Assembly: GCA_002427815.1 (NCBI GenBank)
Contig: DIZF01000033.1
Location: forward strand, 1 to 33,631
Direction of reading: 5' to 3'
Origin: Ramlibacter tataouinensis
GTDB taxonomy: Bacteria > Pseudomonadota > Gammaproteobacteria > Burkholderiales > Burkholderiaceae_C
Length of the DNA: 33,631 bases
Shown: positions 8,032 to 16,605 of the stretch, piece by piece
Position numbering within the stretch: position 1 is the stretch's first letter
Layout: each line of letters opens with the position of its first letter
Notes under the pieces: model-generated
What the model was told of the DNA's origin: nothing
Seen by the model: only the letters and a program-made list of their open reading frames with translations
Databases searched by the model: none
Translations under genes and position numbers: made by a program

Positions 8032-9024
8032 ATGAACTCATTGCTCAAGTCCCTGGCGCCCCTGGCCATGCTGGCGTCCGCCGTGCTCGGCGCGCAAGCC
8101 GCCGAGTTTCCGATCAAGGACAAGGCCATCACCATCGTCGTGCCGTTCGCCGCCGGCGGACCGACCGACCGGGTAGCGCGCGACTTGGCCGAAGCCATGC
8201 GCAAGCCGCTCGGGGCCTCCACCATCCTCGTGGACAACGCGGCGGGCGCAGGTGGGACCATCGGCGCCAACAAGGTGGCCAAGGCCAGCGCGGACGGTTA
8301 CACGATCCTGCTGCACCACATCGGCATGGCCACACAGCCCGGGCTGTACCGCAACCTGCCTTTCAAGACGCTGGACGACTTCGAGTATCTCGGCATGGTC
8401 AATGACGTTCCGATGACGCTGATCGGCCGGCCGTCACTGCCGGCAAACAATTTCGCCGAGCTGCGCACCTGGCTTAACGCCAACAAGGGCAAGGTCAATC
8501 TGGCCAATGCCGGCCTCGGCGCCGCCTCCCACCTGTGCGGCCTGCTGTTCATGAACGCCCTCAAGTTCGACATGACGACCGTCCCCTACAAAGGCACAGG
8601 CCCGGCCATGACCGACCTGATCGGCGGCCAGGTCGACCTGATGTGCGACCAGACCACCAATACCAGCGGCCAGATCGAATCCAAGAAAGTCAAGGCCTAT
8701 GCCGTCACCACGCCCAACCGCCTGACCACACCGGCGCTGAAGGATCTGCCCACGCTGCAAGAGGTCGGCCTGAAGGACTTCCAGGTCACGATCTGGCACG
8801 GCCTCTACGCGCCGAAGGGAACGCCACCCGACGCACTGAAGAAATTGAACGACGCCCTCAAAGTCGCGCTGAAGGATCCTGATTTCGTGAAGAAGCAGGA
8901 AGGCCTGGGCGCGGTGGTCGTGACCGACAAGCGGGTCGAGCCGGCGGAGCACAAGAAATTCGTCGCGAGCGAAATCGCCAAATGGGGGCCGATCATCAAG
9001 GCCGCCGGCGTGTACGCCGACTGA
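8032..9024 (+). CDS. Bug/TctC family tripartite tricarboxylate transporter substrate-binding protein
   Basis: Periplasmic solute receptor, 330 aa (family about 320-330). AAGGAG at 8020-8025 sets the start. The signal peptide covers residues 1-24, with cleavage near 'LGAQAAEF'. The Bug hallmark 'ITIVVPFAAGGPTDRVARDL' follows at about 36-55, then 'VDNAAGAGGTIGANKVAKA' near 70-88, 'VPYKGTGPAMTDLIGGQVDL' near 184-203, and 'GLYAPKGTPPDALKKLNDAL' near 260. These receptors bind small carboxylates and partner with TctA/TctB membrane proteins; none is in the window. It is a separate unit with its own terminator at 9047. The ligand is not predictable. Confidence 0.96.
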   Translation: MNSLLKSLAPLAMLASAVLGAQAAEFPIKDKAITIVVPFAAGGPTDRVARDLAEAMRKPLGASTILVDNAAGAGGTIGANKVAKASADGYTILLHHIGMATQPGLYRNLPFKTLDDFEYLGMVNDVPMTLIGRPSLPANNFAELRTWLNANKGKVNLANAGLGAASHLCGLLFMNALKFDMTTVPYKGTGPAMTDLIGGQVDLMCDQTTNTSGQIESKKVKAYAVTTPNRLTTPALKDLPTLQEVGLKDFQVTIWHGLYAPKGTPPDALKKLNDALKVALKDPDFVKKQEGLGAVVVTDKRVEPAEHKKFVASEIAKWGPIIKAAGVYAD

Positions 9025-9046
9025 AGGGCGAAAGACCGACTCCGCC

Positions 9047-9069
9047 AGCCGCCTCATGGCGGCTTTTTT
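9047..9069 (+). terminator. Rho-independent terminator after the first Bug gene
   Basis: AGCCGCC / GGCGGCT 7-bp stem with a TCAT loop at 9047-9064, followed by a run of T to 9068. It lies 22 nt after the stop codon of the Bug gene. Confidence 0.9.
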
Positions 9070-9285
9070 CTTCAATCCTGCCGGCCTCGCCTGAATTCGT
9101 TGCCGACCATGGGCACTTTGCGTGTGGTCGATTCCATGCCAGCGCGCGCATCGGCGACGCGCAAGCACTCTGAACGATGGCATCATCAACCACATCAATG
9201 CCGCAGCCTCACCGATGGGCATTGCCGCAGGCCAGCGTCGCGTTGACGCCGTGGCTGCGATGCAGAACCCTTGAAGGAGATTTTC
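9070..9285 (+). other. Gap between the two Bug genes, possible coding relic
   Basis: No intact gene. In the plus strand at about 9173-9274 the frame reads 'NDGIINHINAAASPMGIAAG' and continues to a TGA at 9272-9274, looking like the C-terminal end of an enzyme. A second frame upstream ('GRFHASARIGDAQAL', to 9173) joins it only through a frameshift. I cannot name the parent family, and this may be chance. No convincing promoter for the second Bug gene was found. Confidence 0.3.
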
Positions 9286-10287
<1,002 letters not shown>

Positions 10288-10369
10288 TCCCGGCGCGGGG
10301 TCCACCCGTTCGCCGGCAGCGGCGGGCGGGCACCGCAAGGCAGCCGTCAGCCCGGCAGGCAACGAGGGC

Positions 10370-10693
10370 TTAAACGCCCCAGACAATTTCCTGGCCGGCT
10401 TTTTCGCAGCGGCGCAACATGTCCAGGAACGGGACGGCGCGCTGGCGCAGCGAAACGGCATCCAGCCGCGGCGGCGCCTCTCCCTTGGCTTTGGCCTCCT
10501 CGACCATCGCTTTCTGGTCCGCCTCTTCCTTTTCGACCGCCCCTTCCAGCGCCGTGATGGCCGAGGGCATCTGCTCGGGCAGGATGATTCCCTGGGGCTG
10601 CGCGTCCTTACCGATGATTTCGAGGACCCGCCGGCCATTGGGCTCGAGCATGATCAGGTCCCCGGCGGCTTTCGACTTGAATTTGTAGAGCAT
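10370..10693 (-). CDS. DUF1840 domain-containing protein
   Basis: Small cytoplasmic protein, 107 aa, matching DUF1840 along its length: 'MLYKFKSKAAGDLIMLEPNG' at the N-terminus, then 'RRVLEIIGK', an acidic/Lys-rich central segment ('EKEEADQKAMVEEAKAKGEA', probably helical) and 'RQRAVPFLDMLRRCEKAGQE' at the end. The family is common in Burkholderiales and its function is unknown; a C-terminal segment with 'PFLDML' is typical. It starts 18 nt downstream of the cyclopropane synthase gene on the same strand, with no clear Shine-Dalgarno sequence, so it is probably cotranscribed. Confidence 0.9.
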   Translation of the reverse strand: MLYKFKSKAAGDLIMLEPNGRRVLEIIGKDAQPQGIILPEQMPSAITALEGAVEKEEADQKAMVEEAKAKGEAPPRLDAVSLRQRAVPFLDMLRRCEKAGQEIVWGV

Positions 10694-10711
10694 GAAAAAG
10701 AAGGAGTTGGT

Positions 10712-11983
10712 TCAGGGTGCCGGCGGGTACATGTACTCGCGGTTGAATGGATAGGGCGATTGTGCCCCCCTGAGCGAGCCGGCCTGCAACTGTCCGTCCG
10801 GCCGCGTTGCCAGAATCTGGTGCAGGCCGATCCAACCCTGCTCAAAGGTCATCGCACAGCCTGCCAGATAGAGGCGATAGGCCCGCAGCACCTTGGCGGC
10901 ATCTTCGACGTTGCCCGTCGTTTCCAGCACCCGCTGCGCCTCGTCGAGCCGCTCCTCGAGGGCGTCGGACCAGGCCCACAGCGTCCGCGCATAGTGCGGA
11001 CGCAGGTTTTCGGCATCGACCATTTCCAGCCCGGCCGTTGCCATGTCCTTGAGAACGTGGCTGATGTGCAGCAACTCGCCCCCGGGGAAGATGTACTTCT
11101 CGATGAACTCGCCCATGCCGGCTCCGAGTTGCCCCGGATGGACGCTGCCCGCCGTGATGCCGTGGTTCATGACCAGGCCGCCCGGCTTGAGCAGCCGGAA
11201 AACCTTGCCAAAGTAGCCTGGCATGTTGACTTGGCCGACGTGCTCGAACATGCCCACCGATGCGATCTTGTCGAAGCCCTCCGCTTCGTCCATTTCGCGG
11301 TAATCGTGCAGTTGCATCCGCACCCGGCCTTGCAGGCCTTTTTCCTCGATCAACCGCTGCACATGGACATGCTGGTTCTTCGACAGCGTGATGCCCGTCG
11401 CGTTCACGCCGTAGTGCTCCGCTGCCCACATCAGCAGTCCGCCCCAGCCGGCGCCGATATCCAGGAATTTCTCCCCGGGCTGAAGCATGAGCTTGCGGCA
11501 GATATGGTCGAGCTTGGCTTCCTGGGCCTGGGCCAGCGACATGGCCATGTCGCGGTAGTAAGCGCAGGAGTACACCCGCCGCGGGTCCAGCCACAAGGCA
11601 TAAAAATCGTCGCAAACGTCGTAATGGAACTGGATCTGCTGGGCGTCCTTGTGCTGGGAATGGAAAGCCGCCGATCTGGCCCGGCGCAGCATCTGCGTCC
11701 ACCAGCTCGTGTCGCTGTCCACCGGCGAGCCCGGCAGCAGGCGCGCGGCGACGGCCATGAGGTCACGCATCCGACCTTCCAGCTGAACCCGGCTTTCCAC
11801 GAAATCCTCGGCCATCCGTCCGATCTGGCCGGCCGCCATCCGGGCCAGACTCGACCAGTCCTTGAACGAGAGCGTGACGGCCGCAGCGGGAGGCCCCACG
11901 CGCTTGCCGGCGGGCAATTGAATGGCCACGGGCACCGGCAGGCCCGCCAACTGCGACTCGATCTTGCGAAGAAGTGCGTCCAT
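10712..11983 (-). CDS. cfa: Cyclopropane-fatty-acyl-phospholipid synthase
   Basis: SAM-dependent enzyme, 423 aa, that adds a methylene bridge to unsaturated phospholipid acyl chains at the inner membrane surface. The SAM site 'FLDIGAGWGGLLMWAAEHYG' is at about 173-192. Residues known to be catalytic in E. coli Cfa have counterparts: Glu in 'MFEHVG' (245-250), His in 'HGIT' (274-277), Tyr in 'HYARTLWAW' near 333, and Cys in 'YLAGCAMTF' near 377. The N-terminal ~110 residues are a less conserved lipid-binding domain. A GAGGGGG (complement of 11998-12004) lies 14 nt before the ATG. The gene is divergent from the MarR gene and leads into the DUF1840 gene. Confidence 0.95.
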   Translation of the reverse strand: MDALLRKIESQLAGLPVPVAIQLPAGKRVGPPAAAVTLSFKDWSSLARMAAGQIGRMAEDFVESRVQLEGRMRDLMAVAARLLPGSPVDSDTSWWTQMLRRARSAAFHSQHKDAQQIQFHYDVCDDFYALWLDPRRVYSCAYYRDMAMSLAQAQEAKLDHICRKLMLQPGEKFLDIGAGWGGLLMWAAEHYGVNATGITLSKNQHVHVQRLIEEKGLQGRVRMQLHDYREMDEAEGFDKIASVGMFEHVGQVNMPGYFGKVFRLLKPGGLVMNHGITAGSVHPGQLGAGMGEFIEKYIFPGGELLHISHVLKDMATAGLEMVDAENLRPHYARTLWAWSDALEERLDEAQRVLETTGNVEDAAKVLRAYRLYLAGCAMTFEQGWIGLHQILATRPDGQLQAGSLRGAQSPYPFNREYMYPPAP

Positions 11984-12090
11984 TGCAAATTCTTACCCCC
12001 TCTTGCCATCGCAGTCAATCGGCTTCTGTGTAGGACATGGTCGTCTTCTCAGGCTCGAGCCCATCTGCGCTGGCGCGCGGGGATGCCCTG

Positions 12091-12118
12091 TTGACAGTGA
12101 TTTGTTGAGGCTTAAACT
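12091..12118 (+). promoter_or_regulatory. Candidate sigma70 promoter for the marR-CoA ligase operon
   Basis: A perfect -35 TTGACA at 12091-12096 is separated by 16 nt from TAAACT at 12113-12118 (4 of 6 matches to TATAAT). Transcription would start near 12125, giving a leader of about 24 nt before the ATG at 12149, which is preceded by AGGA at 12137-12140. MarR proteins usually repress their own promoter, but I see no strong palindrome here that fixes an operator. Confidence 0.6.
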
Positions 12119-12148
12119 ATTTACGGAATGATTTCCAGGAAGCTACCG

Positions 12149-12625
12149 ATGGACATGGAGGCCCGCGCCCACAGTGAGCACCCCGACGCGCTGCGCCTGT
12201 GGCTGCGGCTGCTCACCTGCACCCAGCTGGTCGAAAAGCAGGTCCGCAGCCAGCTGCGCGAGCGCTTCGACACCACCCTGCCGCGCTTCGACCTCATGGC
12301 CCAGCTGGAGCGGGCGCCGGACGGCCTGAAGATGAATGAACTCTCGCGCCGGATGATGGTGACCGGCGGCAACGTGACTGGCATCACTGACCAGCTGGTG
12401 GCCGAGGGGCTGGTGGCCCGGGTCGACGTGGCCGGCGACCGCCGTGCCTACCGGGTGTGCCTGACCGCCAAAGGCCGCAAGCTGTTCGACGAAATGGCCT
12501 GCCAGCACGAGCGCTGGATTGTCGAGGCTTTCTCGGCCCTGTCCGAGAAGGACGTGGCGACCTTGCACAAGCTGCTGGGCAGGGTCAAGGACCACGCCCG
12601 GCTTCGCGCCGAAGCCGCAGTATGA
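12149..12625 (+). CDS. MarR family transcriptional regulator
   Basis: DNA-binding regulator of 158 aa from ATG 12149; AGGA at 12137-12140 favours this over the ATG at 12128. The winged helix-turn-helix is clear: 'LPRFDLMAQLERAPDGLKMN' near 45-65, the recognition region 'ELSRRMMVTGGNVTGITDQL' near 65-85, and the wing 'VAGDRRAYRVCLTAKGRKLF' near 95-115. Flanking helices form the dimer interface. Its last bases overlap an ATG of the CoA ligase gene (ATGA at 12622-12625), so the two are one operon. MarR proteins beside aromatic-acid CoA ligases commonly respond to the aromatic acid or its CoA thioester; that the ligase product is the inducer is an inference. Confidence 0.93.
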   Translation: MDMEARAHSEHPDALRLWLRLLTCTQLVEKQVRSQLRERFDTTLPRFDLMAQLERAPDGLKMNELSRRMMVTGGNVTGITDQLVAEGLVARVDVAGDRRAYRVCLTAKGRKLFDEMACQHERWIVEAFSALSEKDVATLHKLLGRVKDHARLRAEAAV

Positions 12626-12651
12626 GCGCCCCGTTGCGCAGGAGTTCCGGC

Positions 12652-14262
12652 ATGTCCGCTCAGCCCGACCGATTTGTCCACGACCGGCTTCCGTCCCGCG
12701 CGCAGTGGCCGCAGTTGCGCTACGACCTGCCGGAGCTGCAGTTTCCGGCCCAGTGCAACCTGGTCGAGGAATTGCTGGACAAGGCGGCGGCCAAAGGATG
12801 GGGCAACAATCCCCTGCTGCGTTCCAGCCGGGTCACGTTGAGCTATTCTGAGGTGCGCGACCGGGTCGACCGGATCTGCCGCGTGCTGGTCGAAGACCTC
12901 GGCCTGGTGCCCGGCAACCGGGTGCTGCTGCGCGGCGGCAATTCCATCGACCTGGCCCTGGCCTGGCTGGCTGTGGTCAAGGCCGGATTGGTGGTGGTGG
13001 CAACGATGCCGTTGCTGCGCGCCCGTGAACTCGGCGACATCATCGACAAGGCCCAGCCGAAGGTCGCCCTGTGCGACGCCACGCTGCTGGAGGAGTTGGA
13101 GCTGGCCCGGCACGAGCGGCCGGTCCTCGCCACGGTGGTCGCGTTCAACGCCGCGAGCGAGCCCGGCTCGCTGGCGGTGCGGGCCGCGCAAAAGGCCGGC
13201 GGATTCACCGCTTGCCCGACGGCGGCCGACGACATCGCCATGATGGCATTCACCTCCGGTACCACCGGCAAGCCCAAGGCCGTGGTGCACACGCACCGGG
13301 ACGTGCTCGCCTCGTGCGAGACATGGCCGCGCCATGTGCTGCGCGCCCGGCCCGACGACATCGTGGTGGGCTCGCCGCCACTGGCCTTCACCTTCGGCCT
13401 GGGCGGGCTGCTGATCTTCCCGATGTGGGCCGGCGCCTCGCTGCGTTTCCTCGATCCCCCCTTCACGCCGGAAAGCATGGTGCGGCAGATCAACGAGAGC
13501 GGCGCCACCATTTGCTACACCGCCCCGACCTTCTATCGGCAGATGGCGCCGTTCGCGCGCCAGCAGGGCGTGGGACGGCTGCGCATCTGCGTCAGCGCGG
13601 GCGAGGGCCTGCCCGATGCGACCCGCCAGCTCTGGAAGCAGGCGTCGGGCATCGAAATGCTCGACGGCATCGGCGCCACCGAGATGTTCCACATCTTCAT
13701 CTCCTCGGCGAGCGTCGACGTGCGGCCCGGAGCCATCGGCAAGGTGGTGCCGGGCTACCAGGCCAAGGTGGTGGACGAGGGCGGCCACGAGGTTGCGCGC
13801 GGCACCATCGGCAAGCTGGCTGTGATCGGCCCCACCGGATGCCGCTACCTGGACGATCCGCGCCAGACCCAGTATGTGAAGGATGGCTGGAACTACCCGG
13901 GCGACGCCTTCCTCCAGGACGAGGACGGCTACTTCTTCTACCAGGCCCGCGCCGACGACATGATCATCACGTCAGGCTACAACGTCGGCGGCCCCGAGGT
14001 CGAGGACGCGCTGCTGAGGCATCCGGCGGTGGCCGAGTGTGGCGTGATCGGCAAGCCCGATGAGGAGCGCGGCATGATCGTCAAGGCCTTCTGCGTGCTC
14101 AAGCTGGGCCACACCGGCGACGCGGCCATGGTCAGGACCCTGCAGGACCACGTGAAAGCCTCGATCGCGCCGTTCAAGTACCCGCGCGAGATCGATTTCG
14201 TCGCCAGCCTGCCACGCACCGAAACCGGCAAGCTCCAGCGCTTCAGGTTGCGGCAGCTCTGA
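12652..14262 (+). CDS. Benzoate/2-aminobenzoate-type CoA ligase (AMP-binding)
   Basis: Acid-CoA ligase of 536 aa that would adenylate an aromatic acid and transfer it to CoA in the cytoplasm. The A3 loop 'TSGTTGKPKAVVHTHRD' is intact near residues 201-217, with 'GIGATEMFHIF' (A5) near 340, 'GWNYPGDAFLQDEDGYFFY' (A7) near 410, and the catalytic lysine in 'TETGKLQRF' near 527. The N-terminal pattern 'LPSRAQWPQLRYDLPELQFP' resembles 2-aminobenzoate-CoA ligases. The start at 12652 is chosen for CAGGAG at 12639-12644; ATG 12622 overlapping the marR stop is the alternative (546 aa). Benzoate, 2-aminobenzoate or another aromatic acid are all possible substrates; no ring-reducing or dioxygenase genes lie nearby. 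Confidence 0.9.
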   Translation: MSAQPDRFVHDRLPSRAQWPQLRYDLPELQFPAQCNLVEELLDKAAAKGWGNNPLLRSSRVTLSYSEVRDRVDRICRVLVEDLGLVPGNRVLLRGGNSIDLALAWLAVVKAGLVVVATMPLLRARELGDIIDKAQPKVALCDATLLEELELARHERPVLATVVAFNAASEPGSLAVRAAQKAGGFTACPTAADDIAMMAFTSGTTGKPKAVVHTHRDVLASCETWPRHVLRARPDDIVVGSPPLAFTFGLGGLLIFPMWAGASLRFLDPPFTPESMVRQINESGATICYTAPTFYRQMAPFARQQGVGRLRICVSAGEGLPDATRQLWKQASGIEMLDGIGATEMFHIFISSASVDVRPGAIGKVVPGYQAKVVDEGGHEVARGTIGKLAVIGPTGCRYLDDPRQTQYVKDGWNYPGDAFLQDEDGYFFYQARADDMIITSGYNVGGPEVEDALLRHPAVAECGVIGKPDEERGMIVKAFCVLKLGHTGDAAMVRTLQDHVKASIAPFKYPREIDFVASLPRTETGKLQRFRLRQL

Positions 14263-14299
14263 GGGGTCTTTTGGCTGCGCAAGCGGGCCGGGGCACGGC

Positions 14300-14330
14300 G
14301 GTGGGGCAGGCGGCAGGCCCCCGCCCCACC
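14300..14330 (+). repeat. G+C-rich hairpin between CoA ligase and gspF-like gene
   Basis: GGTGGGGC (14300-14307) and GCCCCACC (14323-14330) form a perfect 8-bp inverted repeat with a 15-nt loop. There is no T tract. It is either a weak terminator or an extragenic palindrome. Confidence 0.45.
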
Positions 14331-14358
14331 TGCCCGGGAACAGGAGAGCGCAACCCAC

Positions 14359-14371
14359 CATAATTGCGCGA
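14359..14371 (+). promoter_or_regulatory. Candidate -10 box giving a leaderless gspF-like mRNA
   Basis: CATAAT at 14359-14364 matches TATAAT at five of six positions and ends 6 nt before the ATG at 14371. No Shine-Dalgarno sequence lies at a usable distance (the nearest GGAG is at 14343-14346). This layout fits a leaderless transcript, but no good -35 box was seen, so the call is tentative. Confidence 0.35.
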
Positions 14372-15603
14372 TGCCAGCTTATTCCTTCGAAGCCTTGGAC
14401 GCCCAGGGCGAAACCCGCCGGGGCGTGATGGAAGCGGACACCGCCAAGGCGGTGCGCAGCCTGCTGCGGGCCCAGTCCCTGGTGCCGCTGCAGGTGGTGC
14501 CGGTGAGCTCGGGCGTCGCCGCCAATGAGCAGAGCTTTGGCTGGAGCAGCCGCGTCTTCAGCCGGGCTGTATTCACCGCAACCGGCCTGGCGATCTGGAC
14601 CCGGCAACTGGCGGGGCTGATCACCTCGGGCCTGCCGCTGGAGCGGGCCCTGACGGCGCTGACCGACGAGGCGGAAGGCGAACGCGAACGCAACCTGTTC
14701 GCCGCGCTGCGCGCGGAGGTCAATGCCGGCTCATCTTTCGGCAAGGCGCTGGCCCGGTTTCCGCGCGAGTTTCCCGACATCTACACCGCGGTAGTCGGCG
14801 CCGGCGAGCAAAGCGGCAACCTCGGCCTGGTGCTGGAGCGGCTGGCCGATGACCTGGAGGAACGGCAAGCGTTGCAGGCGCGGCTGCTGGGCGCGGCGCT
14901 CTACCCCGCCATCGTGACCATCGTTGCCATCGCGATCGTGCTGTTCCTGGTGGCCTATGTGGTCCCGCAGGTGGCCAACGTCTTCGCCGGCAGCAAGCGT
15001 GCATTGCCCTTCCTCACTGTGGCCATGCTGGCCGTCAGCGGTTTCGTGCGCAGCTGGGGCTGGCTGGCTTTGTTGCTGCTGGCGGCGGGTACGATCTTGG
15101 GACGCGTGGCCCTGCGCAACGAAGGCACGCGCGAGCGCTTCGATGCGGCCTGGCTGAACCTGCCGCTGGTCGGCCGGCTTTCGCGGGGCTACAACGCCGC
15201 CCGCTTTGCCAGCACGCTGGCTCTGCTGGCCGGCGCCGGCGTGCCCATTCTCAAGGCGTTGCAGGCAGCCGCCGAGACCCTGGGCAACCGGGCCATGCGC
15301 GCCGACGCGATGGATGCACTCGTGCTGGTGCGCGAGGGTGCGCCACTCGCCTCGGCGATGGCCCAGAAGAAGCGTTTCCCCGGCCTGCTGTCGATGTTCG
15401 CCCGGCTGGGCGAACAGACCGGCCAGTTGCCCGCCATGCTGCAACGTGCGGCCAACCAGTTGGGCACGGAGGTGCAGCGCCGGGCGATGCAGCTGGCCAC
15501 CATCCTGGAGCCGTTGCTGATCGTTGCCATGGGCCTGGTGGTAATGCTGATCGTGCTGGCCGTGCTGCTTCCGATCATCCAGCTGAACCAGTTCGCGAAA
15601 TAG
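14371..15603 (+). CDS. Type II secretion / type IV pilus inner-membrane platform protein (GspF/PilC family)
   Basis: Inner-membrane protein of 410 aa, the usual GspF length, with two T2SSF domains (about residues 70-195 and 270-395). Membrane segments: 'ALYPAIVTIVAIAIVLFLVA' near 175-195, 'WLALLLLAAGTILGRVA' near 230-247 and 'LLIVAMGLVVMLIVLAVLLP' near 385-404. Family signatures include 'WTRQLAGLITSGLPLERAL', 'FPDIYTAVVGAGEQSGNL' and its second-domain counterpart 'FPGLLSMFARLGEQTGQLPA'. The N-terminus 'MPAYSFEALDAQGETRRGVM' is typical of GspF. In assembled systems it sits beside a GspE ATPase and pseudopilins; here no other secretion gene is present, so it is an orphan or distant member of a split cluster. 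Confidence 0.93.
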   Translation: MPAYSFEALDAQGETRRGVMEADTAKAVRSLLRAQSLVPLQVVPVSSGVAANEQSFGWSSRVFSRAVFTATGLAIWTRQLAGLITSGLPLERALTALTDEAEGERERNLFAALRAEVNAGSSFGKALARFPREFPDIYTAVVGAGEQSGNLGLVLERLADDLEERQALQARLLGAALYPAIVTIVAIAIVLFLVAYVVPQVANVFAGSKRALPFLTVAMLAVSGFVRSWGWLALLLLAAGTILGRVALRNEGTRERFDAAWLNLPLVGRLSRGYNAARFASTLALLAGAGVPILKALQAAAETLGNRAMRADAMDALVLVREGAPLASAMAQKKRFPGLLSMFARLGEQTGQLPAMLQRAANQLGTEVQRRAMQLATILEPLLIVAMGLVVMLIVLAVLLPIIQLNQFAK

Positions 15604-15642
15604 CGATGATGGCCACCCCGTCCGTGGCGAAGGGAACCTGAA

Positions 15643-16545
15643 TTGGCCGTGTCCCTTGACAACAAGCTGGTGGTGGCGATTTCCTCGCGCGCCCTGTTCA
15701 ACTTCGAGGAGGAGAACGCCCTCTTCGACAGCGGCGACGCGCGGGCTTACATGAAGCTGCAACTTGAGCGCCTGGATGTTCCCGCGCGCCCGGGCATCGC
15801 GTTTTCGCTCATCAAGAAGCTGCTGGCCTTCAACGACGCCACCGCTCAGCGGGTGGAAGTGGTGATCCTCTCGCGCAACGACCCGGTGTCGGGCATGCGC
15901 ATTTTCCGTTCCGGCGATGCCAACGAACTCAAGCTCGAGCGCGGCGTGTTCACTCAGGGCCGGGCGCCGTTTCGCTACCTTCGGCCGCTGCGTGCCCACC
16001 TGTTCCTTTCGGCCAATGCCGAAGACGTGCGCGAGGCGCTGGCTGCCGGTTTTCCGGCGGCCCGGGTGCTGACCGAATCGGTGCTGGCCGGCAGCAACTA
16101 TCCCGATGAGGTGCGGATCGCCTTCGACGGCGACGCGGTGCTGTTCTCGGACGAAGCCGAGCGCGTATTCCAGGCCCAGGGGCTCGACGCCTTTCAGCGG
16201 CACGAATCGAGCAAGGCTGCCCAGCCGCTGCCGGAAGGTCCGTTCAAACCCTTGCTGGCGGCGTTGCACCGGCTGCAACAGGCCGGCACGCCGGAGATGA
16301 GGATCCGCACCGCCTTGGTGACGGCGCGCAGCGCGCCGGCGCACGAGCGGGCCATCCGCACGCTGATGAACTGGGACATCCGGGTGGACGAAGCCATGTT
16401 CCTGGGCGGGTTGCCCAAGGGCGAGTTCCTGCGCGAATTCGAGCCCGACTTCTTCTTCGACGACCAGACCGGCCACGTCGACCATGCGGCCCGCCACGTG
16501 CCCTCGGGCCACGTGGCCAGCGGCATCTCGAACCCGCCGCGTTGA
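15643..16545 (+). CDS. 5'-nucleotidase (bacterial homologue of cytosolic NT5C1 family)
   Basis: Predicted cytoplasmic nucleotidase of 300 aa, which would release phosphate from nucleoside 5'-monophosphates. The sequence follows the 5'-nucleotidase family of PF06189: 'LVVAISSRALFNFEEENALF' at the N-terminus, 'RVEVVILSRNDPVSGMRIF' near 68-86, 'LRPLRAHLFLSANAEDVREA' near 115-135 and an acidic C-terminal segment 'PDFFFDDQTGHVDHA' near 279-293. The start is the TTG at 15643, placed 7 nt after AGGGA at 15631-15635; GTG 15649 is an alternative. No signal peptide. It follows the gspF-like gene by 39 nt, probably cotranscribed, with no evident functional link. Confidence 0.85.
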   Translation: MAVSLDNKLVVAISSRALFNFEEENALFDSGDARAYMKLQLERLDVPARPGIAFSLIKKLLAFNDATAQRVEVVILSRNDPVSGMRIFRSGDANELKLERGVFTQGRAPFRYLRPLRAHLFLSANAEDVREALAAGFPAARVLTESVLAGSNYPDEVRIAFDGDAVLFSDEAERVFQAQGLDAFQRHESSKAAQPLPEGPFKPLLAALHRLQQAGTPEMRIRTALVTARSAPAHERAIRTLMNWDIRVDEAMFLGGLPKGEFLREFEPDFFFDDQTGHVDHAARHVPSGHVASGISNPPR

Positions 16546-16605
16546 GCCCCGCGGCCGGGCGCCGCACGCTACGATGGGTTTTCCTCCCTCAAGGTACCCA
16601 TTCGG

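Noticed and set aside
11984..12020. TTGACT-17-TAAGAA on the minus strand as a promoter for the cyclopropane synthase gene
   Set aside because: The -10 would end about 6 nt before the ATG and matches only 3 of 6 bases; the DNA looks more like a ribosome-site region (GAGGGGG).
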